Shown here one piece after another: positions 37,440 to 49,583 of a DNA stretch of 64,000 bases. Location: positions 23,336 to 87,335 of the forward strand of contig NW_019774725.1 in the NCBI RefSeq assembly GCF_001039355.2, read 5' to 3'. The stretch is from Lingula anatina. Lineage: Eukaryota > Brachiopoda > Lingulata > Lingulida > Lingulidae. A model generated the notes under the pieces. It was not told the origin of the DNA and did not search any database. It saw nothing but the letters and a program-made list of their open reading frames with translations. The translations under genes and the position numbers were made by a program. Position 1 is the stretch's first letter, and every line of letters begins with the position of its first letter.

Positions 37440-40400
37440 AAAATGTTATACGATCTACAGCCGACAGTTGAGGGACATATTGCTCTATGCCTTGAACCGA
37501 CCGGCAATCTGGACAGCTGGTGAAATGTAAATATTGGACGGTAGGAAGAAATTACATATAGGTGGCGCCAGTTACCAGACAGGTGCGTTGGAAAAACAAG
37601 AAAAGCCTGTGTTGGTCTTTCAGAGAACAAAGCCAATAGATTTCTTACAAAAAAGTGCCAAACATTAAAATTATAATCCACGTGTAGGTTTATCACAATT
37701 ATAACATTTATCTTGTGAACAAAAAGTATCTTACGTGTACGTACGGTTTAGGCAAATGATCCACCACCCTTGAAACTACATCACGACTCATATTTCCACA
37801 GTGTCTGCCTGAATCTGTGGTCCAAGATGGCTAGTGTCAAAAGCTTATGCTGCATGTAGAGTATGGTCTACATCTGTCTGAGGTAGTTGTTAGCAGAATG
37901 CCATTCCAACTATATTGGGCTGCCAAATTTGACGCAGCGCTGCCGTCACTGACGTACTAGGCCCCTATTCACTTAATTATGTTCACTGTGAATACGGAGT
38001 TCCACTTGTTTGACGACTTGTACAGTATTTCAACCCTTTCAAGGGTCACAAATAGCCTGTGTATAAAAAGTTATTCAATGTGACTATATTTATATATCAG
38101 ACGTGCTTATCCTTTTTGTTGCCATTCATGGGTTCATTTACCTACAACTCACACCTACACATCTAACAGCTTATCACCAAGTTGCAATAAACATGAGTAA
38201 AGTCCTGTTTACAAGCTTTGACAAAAAATTCGCACATCATTTGTATTAGGTAGAAGACATAGTTTCACATGAAACTTGCAACATTTGATAGATAGGTCCC
38301 TAACATAAAAGTTTCCAAAGTTTGATCATAGTTGATGTATAGCTTACCGGATATTTCGTTTTTTAATTGCGTCCACAGGTGCATCGTTATGGTTACGACT
38401 ACGCCTACAGCATCGCCACATTCTTTTGTCACATTTTGTTACCCAGATCTTGAAGCAAAGACACTATTGAAGTATTCAAGGTCCCTTCAAGCACAGGCAC
38501 CAACTAAAATTATCTATTTTTGATCAGATTTTACATGATACAGTATTTATAGTTTCACACGAAATGTTAATCAACTTACCACGGCATCCATGTGCATCCT
38601 GATTTAACCATATAAATTGATTTCCCCAGTCTTCCTCAAAAGAGACGCTGGATAGGGGCATTCAATAAAATGCATCGAACATTTTGGTGGCAGGGGAACA
38701 ATCGATGAACATAAAGAAAGATAAGGCAGATCGATCGATTCAAAAGCCTGCGTTTACAGCCAGCTTCAAAGCTAATTTCATATACTTGTTTGACAGCCTA
38801 TGCATTCATCTTTACGAATGAAAGATTTAATCCTGAAAGAATTTACACCCTCTTATTCTTTTTGTGTAGCAAATGAAAGGAGCCCAACATAAAAGAAACC
38901 AAAGGCAGCAAAAGAAACGTGAAACCTCTATAGCTTATCTGAAGACTACTGAACGCCCATTGGTCTTTTCCTTGGAAATATTAGAGAAAAAGAACGAAAC
39001 TGAGAGAAACTTTTATTGCATTGAAACTGGGATAAACGAAGAGACACCCGACCCGTAACAAGAGAACCAGAAAAGACAGGTCATATATTTCAGTTTAAGC
39101 TGGTTTCAAATTTTTAAAAGAATATTTGCAAAAAATGCATGAATTCTTGATACTGTCTTTGTTTTAAATGTTTTTAACACGAACTGCGAAATTTACGAAC
39201 GCTTTCCATTTTTTTTCTAAATAGGCCTATATAAACAGTTCAATAGACCTTGGCCACATTTCATAAGAAAACCACGTCCCACCATTTAAAATTCCTGTGT
39301 CGTCTGCTGCGCATTGCTTCTTTAGATTTTATGTTTTATGCAATGCTACTGTACACCACCCAGTAGGATAGAAGATATAATTTGGGTCCCAGTGCTATAC
39401 AAGGGTTTTTGATGAATCTACAATTAAATTTTCATAAAAAAAGAGTTGCCTTTTTTGCCTTTTTGGTATTGCAAGTTCTACCGGTATGTATGGTTTTGCA
39501 GCNNNNNNNNNNNNNNNNNNNNNNNNNNNNNNNNNNNNNNNNNNNNNNNNNNNNNNNNNNNNNNNNNNNNNNNNNNNNNNNNNNNNNNNNNNNNNNNNNN
39601 NNNNNNNNNNNNNNNNNNNNNNNNNNNNNNNNNNNNNNNNNNNNNNNNNNNNNNNNNNNNNNNNNNNNNNNNNNNNNNNNNNNNNNNNNNNNNNNNNNNN
39701 NNNNNNNNNNNNNNNNNNNNNNNNNNNNNNNNNNNNNNNNNNNNNNNNNNNNNNNNNNNNNNNNNNNNNNNNNNNNNNNNNNNNNNNNNNNNNNNNNNNN
39801 NNNNNNNNNNNNNNNNNNNNNNNNNNNNNNNNNNNNNNNNNNNNNNNNNNNNNNNNNNNNNNNNNNNNNNNNNNNNNNNNNNNNNNNNNNNNNNNNNNNN
39901 NNNNNNNNNNNNNNNNNNNNNNNNNNNNNNNNNNNNNNNNNNNNNNNNNNNNNNNNNNNNNNNNNNNNNNNNNNNNNNNNNNNNNNNNNNNNNNNNNNNN
40001 NNNNNNNNNNNNNNNNNNNNNNNNNNNNNNNNNNNNNNNNNNNNNNNNNNNNNNNNNNNNNNNNNNNNNNNNNNNNNNNNNNNNNNNNNNNNNNNNNNNN
40101 NNNNNNNNNNNNNNNNNNNNNNNNNNNNNNNNNNNNNNNNNNNNNNNNNNNNNNNNNNNNNNNNNNNNNNNNNNNNNNNNNNNNNNNNNNNNNNNNNNNN
40201 NNNNNNNNNNNNNNNNNNNNNNNNNNNNNNNNNNNNNNNNNNNNNNNNNNNNNNNNNNNNNNNNNNNNNNNNNNNNNNNNNNNNNNNNNNNNNNNNNNNN
40301 NNNNNNNNNNNNNNNNNNNNNNNNNNAACAAACCAATAAACCAAATATGGGCAAAAAAAGATGTCACCTTGGCAGAGATAACATACATGATCAGGATTTA

Positions 40401-40590
40401 TAGTCAGCCATGCATAAATGCATTTTGAGCAGTTGTAAAAATAATATATAGTGCGACAAGAACCAGGATATATCTCGAGACAGAGAGCTTTGTCTTTTGC
40501 CTGTTGAATTTATTACATACACTATACTTATATAAGCAACTACAAGTGCTATCTGTCTTATTGAATACTTAAATTGAGAGAAAGTCATCC
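37440..40590. other. Intergenic region with 824-base assembly gap
   Basis: Upstream of SVOP-like copy B and of the SLC6 gene. N run at 39503-40326. The remaining sequence holds no exon I can support. An open frame at 38873-39055 on the plus strand is Lys/Glu/Arg-rich and unrecognised. The gap could hide 5' exons or promoter sequence of the SLC6 gene. Confidence 0.6.
39503..40326. other. Assembly gap (824 N)
   Basis: Run of N between ATGGTTTTGCAGC and AACAAACCAATAAACC. Open frames reported across it are meaningless. Confidence 0.99.
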
Positions 40591-40675
40591 ATGGAATTTG
40601 GAGACGGTCAAATAAATATGTTAGCCATAGGAGGGGATGGTGAAGGTGTGGAATTGAAGCAGTCTGGGATGCAGG
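40591..40675 (+). CDS. Candidate first coding exon of the SLC6 gene
   Basis: ATG at 40591 opens 28 codons (MEFGDGQINMLAIGGDGEGV, then ELKQSGMQ) followed by a GT donor at 40676 in phase 1. It could join an internal acceptor at 42528-42529 and keep the SLC6 frame. The acidic, soluble sequence suits an SLC6 cytosolic N-terminus. Against it, the donor coincides with CAGGGTAGGATCCAGGATT, which looks like the end of a transposable element, and the more obvious acceptor at 42521-42522 would not be in phase. Confidence 0.3.
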
Positions 40676-42522
40676 GTAGGATCCAGGATTATTTGAAGGG
40701 GGGGTCCAGTTTTTTTAAAGAATGATAGGCCTCAGATGCGAAGCCGATCTTTGCCCCCTTGGTGTGGGGTTCGGTTGTTTGGAAGGCAGTTGGTGCCGTT
40801 TGGTGCAGTTTAGAAATATGATTCAGGTCTTTAAAATTCTAATATCAAGAGGGGAATATTGTTTTTTTTTATCAGAATCTGCCACTGGGGTGGGTAGCTG
40901 AGCTGGACATGATGGGAGAATGTATTTTTTATGACCAAGCCGTGGGGTGTTTGGCGAAACTTCAACTTCTACAGTAGATAAGGCATAATTTATATATGTG
41001 TGTATATTTATATGCTCTATATTATTCTTTAGATATGAAAAATCTTGATAATATCGGTCAAATGTTTAAGTACCAGTAAGCATTCATAAATTGTATGTTG
41101 ATCCTGATGGACAAATGACAGGAATGGTAGGGAATGAAAATAAGTTTCCTGTTACTTTTAATGATTTTTTTTTCACATAAAAACATCATCTTAAATGAAA
41201 AATGTGTCTCTTACAGCAAAAGTGCTTAAACGTAACATTTGCACTGAGGTCTTTCATCTTGAATGACATAACATACATTGTGCAAGCTATGTCTATAACG
41301 TGTCACCTTATCACCTCTATAATGATAACAGAAATGTAAGATGTCCTATCTTTATTAAAAAAAGTATAATTAAATAATTTTTAAAAAAATATTTTTCATG
41401 AAAGATTTGTCTGAAGTCCCGTGTAAAACAGCATTGATATATTAATCACAGTTACATTTTGTTTCTTAGAAATGTATTTTTTATAGTTCAAATCATACTT
41501 TAAATGAGGCAAAGCAAAGTTCACCTGTTACACTTGAAAGTATGATAATGGTAACATCAACTAAGAGACATTGTTCTAACCATAACACCAGTTGTTTCTT
41601 TTTTTTATCATTAAATATCAAATTTTGTTTTTATTGCTGATATATATTGTTGGAACTATGAGCTGGATTCCTTTCCCTCTTTTATAAAATTCGGCACAAA
41701 TTACTTTGCAAAAAAATATTTTCATTAAATGTGCTTAGGTTGTATTTTTAAACTAAGGTTATGATTGGAACATTTTTTCTTTCGTTTTTTTCTTTAAATA
41801 GGACTTTAAATAGGAAAAAAGTATTTTCCCCATCTTAGCAGACAGAAAGGTCATTGTACAGCAATATTAGAATAAAATAGAATATTTAAGGTACAGTAGC
41901 AAAACATATTGAACATGTGCATAATCTGAAGTTACAGTTCCCCTCTGAAATACTGAACACTTTTACCTAAGCCAGCTAATGCATATTTGAATTTCAGCAA
42001 ATTCCTATAACTAGCTAGTGCTGCACATAAAAGAATTTTTAATTAGTCTGATATTGAATAGTTGCAAGAAGTCGAACTATTTCATCTTCTCTTCCATGAC
42101 ACCCAAAGTATGTGTGAGGTTGAAAAGTTAATGAAATACTTAATTAAGACAGTCTGTGAGTCATCCTTTTGGAACAAACATTGAATTAAAGCTTTGTGTG
42201 TTAATTAATTAGGAGTACAAAATAGAATTTTAAAAGGATGCACATCACTACATTCTGTAAATAATCTACAAGATTTATAAGGGAAGGAGTGTGCATGAAT
42301 TAATTTCATCAAAACCTCCAGGTGTCTAATTAAAGCTGATTGTGTCCTTTTCAATTTTCATGTACATTGCTAATTTTGAAATGTATTCATAATATTAGTC
42401 TGGCCATTCAGCTTGCCACCAGTAAAATGAATTTTCATTGAATCCTACATTAACCTGCTGCAAAGTTTAAAAACTCTTTGGCCATACATCTTTTTTTAAA
42501 GCTTTATTTCCTTCTTCCTCAG

Positions 42523-45500
42523 GGTACAGCCTACAGCAAGGAAGATGGCACTGATACCAGTGCCACCCTCGGGAGCTCTTCAGATCAGTTTGAGGAGGAC
42601 GAAAACCCAGAGAGAGGAAATTGGACTGGGAAGCTGGACTTCATTCTGTCCTGCATTGGCTTTGCTGTAGGTCTGGGAAATGTGTGGAGATTCCCATACC
42701 TGTGCTATAGAAATGGAGGAGGTAGGGGAATTGTGTATGGCTCAGAGTATCATGTCTTTAAAAACTATGCACAATTTCTTGCATTTTTGGGTGGATCCCA
42801 GCCACATACCATACCCCTTTTGCAATAGACATATGATGCCCATTCCACAGTATTCCACATCCCACAGGATCGACTCACAATAGATAACAAGAATGATTTC
42901 AGGGAAATGAAATCCATTATTTTTTGGTTGTCACTTTGTAGTTGTTTTCATGGTACTAATCTATATGTAACATGGCCTGTAATAAATGTGGGCTCTGGCT
43001 ACAACCCTTTTGCAGCAAAGGTACTGGAGGGAGATTCCCCCTCCCCCTGACCCCCTTGTGATTTTTAAAACCTTTTGCTGTGAAATAACATCTGCAGTAT
43101 AAGGTGCAGTATATGCTTTGAGCGTGTGCGCCATTTGATTGATTAAAAATCAATTTTTGGTTAGTGAAATTATAGAAAATGGCTGGGAGGTTAATTTTAT
43201 TTTTTGCCGTGAGACAGATAGATAGAGCCTCATCAGTGCTTCAGTTTCATTGTGAATGCTTGGCGCTTGAAAGACCATGTTTTTTTGTGTTTGTGAAAAT
43301 ATAGACCATTTTATATTGGTTATTGCTAACTGGGTTATTTGAAAATCATTTATTATAAATTCATGTCATCACATATGGGTAATGAGATAATTTTGTTTTA
43401 AAAAAATATCTTTACATAAATAAGAATGACTTAGAGGCATTAATAGTTTGCCGGAATTGAAATTTATAATGATATGAAAAGAATGTTATGAAATACGTAG
43501 TTGAAAATCTGCTGGAGGTCTCTGAAGTATACCAACGGAACAAAATAACCCCTGTGAACCATATTATATTTTCTTTAACTGATATAAGAGCCTACAATGT
43601 AATATTTAAGGACAAATATTTTAAGGACAAAAGTATTTTGTATTCCCCTCGGTGTTACACACTTGAATACTGTGGAATGATCTTTATTGAAAAAGCTGTT
43701 CTTTGTATGTACACTAGTTTTGACATCTGATCATTGGTTGTTACCTAATATCTGGTTTAAATGTTTGAGTCTTTCAAAAGTAGCAAAACATTAAGGCATT
43801 TTTACCTTTTTTTGCAAAGTTTTCGAAATCACTTGTCTAAAGTGATGGATATGTGCAAATGGTGGTAGCCCTTTTTTGGCTGAGGTGAAGTTTATATAGA
43901 CTACCTGTAAAAAGAGAACACATGAACAAAGAAATATATTATTTACCTATAGTCAACAAGATATATGGTTACAAAACAGCAAAAGAGTAAAAAATAGCTG
44001 TTAGTGGTTTACACATTCCCAAAGCAACAAAACATTTGCCACTATAATAGATATTAATTTTCATGTCAATATTTAAACAAGAAACATTAAAAAATATTTT
44101 TCTAGTAATGTAATTGTACCAGTTTGCATTCATGTTGCTCATCATTTTAAATTGAATTTCTAGATGTATTTGTTATGTTCACCTTGAGGTTTAGACTGGG
44201 TTCCCATGCCCAGATCATTCCATCTGGATCGGTCTAACTCCCTGGAGAGTCTCACTAAATTGCTATCTACTAACTGGCTTAAATGTCTGTCACGCCTACC
44301 GAATCAGCTAGGGAGTAAAGATAATTACCCCCTAACAGCTATACTAGGCGTGACAGACATTTAAGCCAGTCATGTTGATAGCAATTTAGTGAGAGTCCCC
44401 AGGGAGATAGATCGATCCAAATATCTGTGGGAATGGTTCCTTAGTGATAACTGGACCCCAGCCTCTAAATTTTCTGCTTGTTGATAATATACATCCAGGT
44501 AAACTCTAAAACTTGGGGTGATCTTATCCAACTATACTGGCTCTTTGTTTTATTTCAGGAGCTTTCCTTATCCCTTATGTAATAATGTTAGCTTTGGCAG
44601 GACTGCCACTCTTCTTTATGGAACTGGCTTTTGGACAGTATGCCTCCTTAGGCCCACTTACCATCTGGAAGATTAGTCCTATTTTCAAAGGTAAATATTT
44701 TTGTTAAAAGCTGTGCCTCATTAACACTTTTTTGTAATCTTTTTGATCCAGTGTCAACTCCAGCTTTTGTCCATTTCATTCCTGAATCTGTTTTGAAATT
44801 TCATTTGACTGAACAAAATTCATTACCATCTGCCCCGAAATAAAAAACTTAATAATTAAAACTTTCTCACTTATTATTGACAAAATTATTGTAACTAGTC
44901 AGTTATGATGCATTTTTTGTCAATCAGTTACGAAATATTAATAACATTTTTTCATAATTTAGTTTTCTTCATAAACAACTGAATTTTACAAAAATTCTTT
45001 ATATAAGGATTTATAAAAAAATAATTGTCTTTTACTTTTATTCCAGGCCTTGGTTATGCCATGGTGATCATCTCTGGATTGGTATGTATTTACTACAATN
45101 TTATCAGGTATTGTACTGTAATAGCAAATTAAAGAGACTTTTCACTTTGACTTGTACTTACATATTTAAAAATTTTAAAAACAATAGATGTAAAAATTAT
45201 TCATGATATAGATGCTAGAGGATTTCTGATTTCACAAAAGTGGGTGCAGTTGGGGTCTCAATTGAGCAACATATTACTTGTTACTTAAGTATACTAAAAT
45301 TTTTTTGATGTTTTGTGGTATAGAATAGTTCAATGCATATATGATCATTTTGCTTCAGGTTTGGGGTGATGCAGCTGTACAGATATTCTATTCCTTGGGT
45401 CCTGCCTGGGGAGGACTTATTACAATGGCCAGTTACAACAAATTTCGCAACAACTGTTACAGGTACGGCTTGGTTATAATTGATATTTGATATTGTTCAA

Positions 45501-48478
45501 TGCAATATTAAATCCATAATGAAAAAGTTACAAAAGCCCAATATGTCTTTTTTTATTTACAAAAATTTGAACATAATGAGAGTATTTAAAAGATGCTTTT
45601 TTGAGAAACTTCATAAATTTACAATTCAACATTGATTTCTATTAAAAATTGATTTTTAGAGATGCCATCATAGTGGCTATCACCAACTGTGGGACAAGTG
45701 TTTTTGCTGGCTTTGTAATCTTCTCTGTGGTTGGATTCATGGCATCCAAGACGGGACAACCCGTAGATCAAGTGGTTGCCAGTGGTAAAAGAATTTTTCT
45801 TTTTATAAATAATTAAGTTATAACCAGTTAGTAAGAATAAATTAAATTAATTTATTCTTACTAACTGGTTATAACTTAAGTATTATATTATTGGCGTAAA
45901 ATATTTAAAAAAAATAATAATAAAATAAAAAGAAATTATATATTTTGTAATTTGTAATAAACACTGTCAAAGTAACATTTTAGTTTCAAAATGTTCAAAT
46001 TGGAAATTGCAGTGACTTCTTTGAAAATACTAGACACTCATTTAAATTATTTGATACACCACATAGGTGAATAATAAAAATGAATGGGTTTGAAAATGTA
46101 AATGTATCACTTCCAGGTCCAGGCCTGGCCTTTGTTGCCTACCCAGAGGGTCTGGCTAGGATGCCAGGGGCACCATTCTGGTCCATTTGTTTCTTTTTTA
46201 TGCTGCTCACTTTGGGATTGGACAGTCAGGTAACTGTACTGTGTATTGTTTTCTCTAACACATTGTCACCTTTTACCGGTACACAATTTTAAACCATGGA
46301 TTTTGAATTTTTCATTGAATGCAATGTAAAATCTCATTTTACTTTCAGTTTGTAATGCTGGAGACAGTTACCAGTTCCTTCATTGATGAATTTCCTGATC
46401 TTCTGCGTCCAGTGAAGATGTGGTTCACTTTAGGACTATGTGTAATAATGTATTTATTGGGACTTCCTTGTATTACTAATGTAAGTACTGTTAATTTTTA
46501 TTTCCTTTATTGTTTCATTGATTTTGCAAAACACAGCTTGCTCTTAATATACTGTTATGATTATATTTTCATTAAAACTTATGGAGCCATCTATAGGCTT
46601 ACTTTCACATTTTTTTTGCTTGAAAATGTCCTGGACTCTCTCCACCCCCACCCCTAAAATTATGCTCACAAAAAAGTTGTTGGTTTGATAATTTACAACT
46701 ATCTTAAGTCCCTTTTTGATCGTGATCTGTCTGCAGCCTTATATAAGCATTAAAACCTTCTCTATTTTGGGGGTAAAATGTTATACTTTCTGAGATATTT
46801 CTGTATGGGCAATCTTTTTTGAGAAGAGTAATGGTAATGTACAGTATGTTACAAGATTAATCAGAAATGTTTCACACTTTTTATACACAGCACAATAAGT
46901 GTTTTATCATTTGTCCAACATTAAACAAGATGTATGCTTTGACACAGGTTGATTGTGACCAGGCTGTAACACTGAACAAAACCAAAAAAAGAAAAGGGAT
47001 GTTTTTTTCTAAATACTCCCTCTATTTTCCAGGGTGGTATGTACATCTTCCAGCTGATAGACTGGTATGCAGGTGGGATATCTCTGATGATAGTGGGCCT
47101 GTTTGAATGTATCTGTATTTGTTGGATATATGGTAAGTTTTTACAGACTATCCACTGCTAAGGCTGGTTTAGAACAGTCTAGGTGTAAAGGCAAAATATT
47201 TGTGCATCTTAAGTCCAAAGCAATGAATTTCAGTCATCCTTTTGACACTTTAAATGTATCTGTTCATTCAAACAGTTATCGGATCATTTTTGAAATTTAT
47301 AAATAATAAAACTACAGTTAAAATGTGTCATGCTCAGGTTGTAATTAAGTGGTTATTGATCTAAATTTTTATATATAAATATTATGTCATTTAGCATATA
47401 CAGTGTTAAGTTTCATGTATACATAAGTTTTGGGGATAAGAAATGCTTCTCTCATCTAGGTATCAGAAGATTCTCTGATGACATTTATGCCATGATTGGA
47501 TTGAGGCCCAATTATTACTGGTTAGTGTGTTGGATGGCAGTAACTCCAGCTGTAATTCTGGTAAGTAGTTCTTTATTTTTACAAATACTTGTCAGATCAC
47601 ATCAATCACTTTGATATCAGTTCACCTTTTCCAGTGAAATGGAAATCCTATCCGACCACAAGCACAATAAAAGAAAATTTATTTAGGAGAAAATTGTTTA
47701 TAAGTCGTTTGTGTGTGTGTTTTGGTGTCAACAGCAAAGAGATGACAACTGTTTATTTGGCCAAAGTGGACTAAACAAATTTCTATATTTACCAATAGTT
47801 AATTAATCTGTTCCGACATTGAAAGTTGGCCTATGTTTTTTTTTTCTAAAAAATTGTTTTGTTTTTTTTGTAATAATCTCTTGTCTCTTCTTTCAGGGTA
47901 TCATAATATTCTCCTCTGTGAACTACACCCCCGTGAAGTACAATGACTATGTGTACCCCCCCTGGGCTGAGGCTATGGGTTGGATGATGTCAATATGTTC
48001 TATAATCATGTTGCCTATAGGAGCCATTGTTCAACTCTTCAGATATAACAGATGGTACCAGGTATGAAGAATGATATTTTCATTAATATTTTTTGTAATT
48101 TGAAATAAACATTTTGTATCTAGTTGTGTGTAGGTGGGTGTGAATGCATATTTGTTATAAAAGGGTTTATTATTAGTTATATGAACAGTTGTACTAACTA
48201 AATAATCATTACAGAAAATAAATCAAGTTTTTGGGGTGTAGCTCTTTTATCACTTGTTTATCAGTCCTGTTAAAAGATATTGACAATCTTTCTTTCAGAC
48301 CTCCTCCTTCTGGGATCTTCTTCGCATAACTAGCATTCCAACAGAGGACTGGGGCCCTGCTTCCCTCAGAAATCAAAAGAACCCCACCACCACAGACATT
48401 ACAAAACAAACAGACATGGGTAACAGTACCCAATCCATCTCTTCAAAAGCCAGCACCATGTATGAGAGTCACATGTAA
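42523..48478 (+). CDS. SLC6A5: SLC6 sodium/chloride-dependent transporter, glycine-transporter-like (internal exons missing)
   Basis: Exons: 42523-42721, 44559-44690, 45047-45107 (contains N at 45100), 45359-45462, 45660-45784, 46117-46229, 46349-46480, 47033-47132, 47460-47560, 47897-48061, 48299-48478; stop TAA. Phases fit except between the third and fourth, where about 140-150 residues (end of TM3, the glycosylated loop, TM4, TM5) are absent. Recognisable parts: [13 protein letters not shown]1 [20 protein letters not shown]6 [37 protein letters not shown]8 LTLGLDSQF with the Na2-site Asp, and a cytosolic tail ending TMYESHM. The closest remembered families are GlyT2 and GlyT1 (SLC6A5/A9). 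The TM6 residue in SLG is Gly as in GlyT1, not Ser as in GlyT2. It takes up glycine or a related amino acid with Na+ and Cl- at the plasma membrane (family knowledge). The start exon is uncertain. Confidence 0.9.
44196..44456. mobile_element. Palindromic MITE-like element in SLC6 intron
   Basis: The two halves are imperfect reverse complements over about 110 bp per arm. For example GGCTTAAATGTCTGTCACGCC on the left pairs with GGCGTGACAGACATTTAAGCC on the right (identical cores of 20), and CTCACTAAATTGCTATC pairs with GATAGCAATTTAGTGAG. Short central loop around AGTAAAGATAATTACCC. No ORF. Confidence 0.85.
45813..45879. repeat. Perfect 33-bp inverted repeat with 1-base loop
   Basis: 45813-45845 and 45847-45879 are exact reverse complements (arm begins TTAAGTTATAACCAGTTAG), separated by one A. 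In the SLC6 intron between 45784 and 46117, 28 bp after the donor. Confidence 0.95.
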
Positions 48479-49469
48479 AGTATAATAAGCTGACATCCAA
48501 TTTTAACAATGTCTTTTTTTTTGGATGGTATGGATATTGACTCATTTGAGATAGTGGTGCATGCATTTAATGTACTTTGTCTGAATAATCTCAACATGAC
48601 TACATATGCACTTGTTATGCAACATTGTCTTTGAGAATTTGGCAACAAAGCATTACATTAAATATTTATCAGCATATTAGGAAGTTTTTAACTTATTTAT
48701 ACTTGCATAACATGCTTTGGTTTGTTTTGCTATATTATGTGAGGACTGGTAAGCACACATTTTGTCCTTTTGTAAAGTTGGGCAGTGACAACCATTTTAG
48801 ATGGAACATTTTACTCAGATAATGTAATTGAATCAAAGATGCATTATATTGTGGTTGTGCAGACATTGCTGTACCCAAGAAGTAAAAGACTTTCTGGGCA
48901 AGGTGCATATTTCATTTTTCTTGGTAGGTAGATCTGTCAAAGTTTCAAATTTCGTTTTTAAAGTCTCACAAGTAGCAAAGAATAGGCCAGCAGTATGGTG
49001 CATAATTATAGACAATGTATTTTAAAAAGAGTATAAAGAAACATATCTAATGCAATTGATACTTTTGTGATATTCAGAATTTTATTTAAAAATTCATTAA
49101 AAGCAACTACAGTGAATGATTTTAGATCTTTTCTATCTGGGTTTGTTGACTCAGGCAAATGTTTAGGTTAAATTATCTCTCTTTACTGAATCTCTGTGTA
49201 TTTTGCTTCTAACTGCATAATTATGAAATGTGTAGATATTGAAAAAATCTTCAGAAATCATGAAATGGGTTATAATTATATTTTAAATATTACTGTTACT
49301 CAAGTGTAGGCAATATTTAATAGAGAAACGGGTAACTTTTATACTACATCTTGCAAATTAATGTCCAGACTTGCCTTTTTACATCAATAATGTCAAAAGA
49401 TTTTAATAGTAAATAAAAATCAAATGATGAGTATCCATTTCTAATTTTTGAATGTCTTCCCCCCCCCCC
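48479..49469 (+). other. 3' flank of the SLC6 gene
   Basis: Presumed 3' untranslated region following the TAA at 48476-48478, AT-rich, with AATAAA at 49412-49417 shortly before a poly-C tract and the single N at 49470. The same text recurs after the second copy of the last exon (51040-52035). Confidence 0.6.
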
Positions 49470-49583
49470 NAGTTTTTTGTGAAAATTTAATTTTTCACTT
49501 ATTTGCATCTTTATTTTCTGTTTTTTTGTCTGTACATTTGACAGCTTTGCTGCCTTGTTCTAAATACTCCCTCTATTTTCCAG

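Noticed and set aside
38873-39058. 61-residue charged frame upstream of the SLC6 gene
   Set aside because: No family resemblance and no convincing link to SLC6; could be chance. Mentioned only in the intergenic entry.
39382-40428. Long frames of about 300 residues around 39400-40430
   Set aside because: They consist almost wholly of N translated as X.
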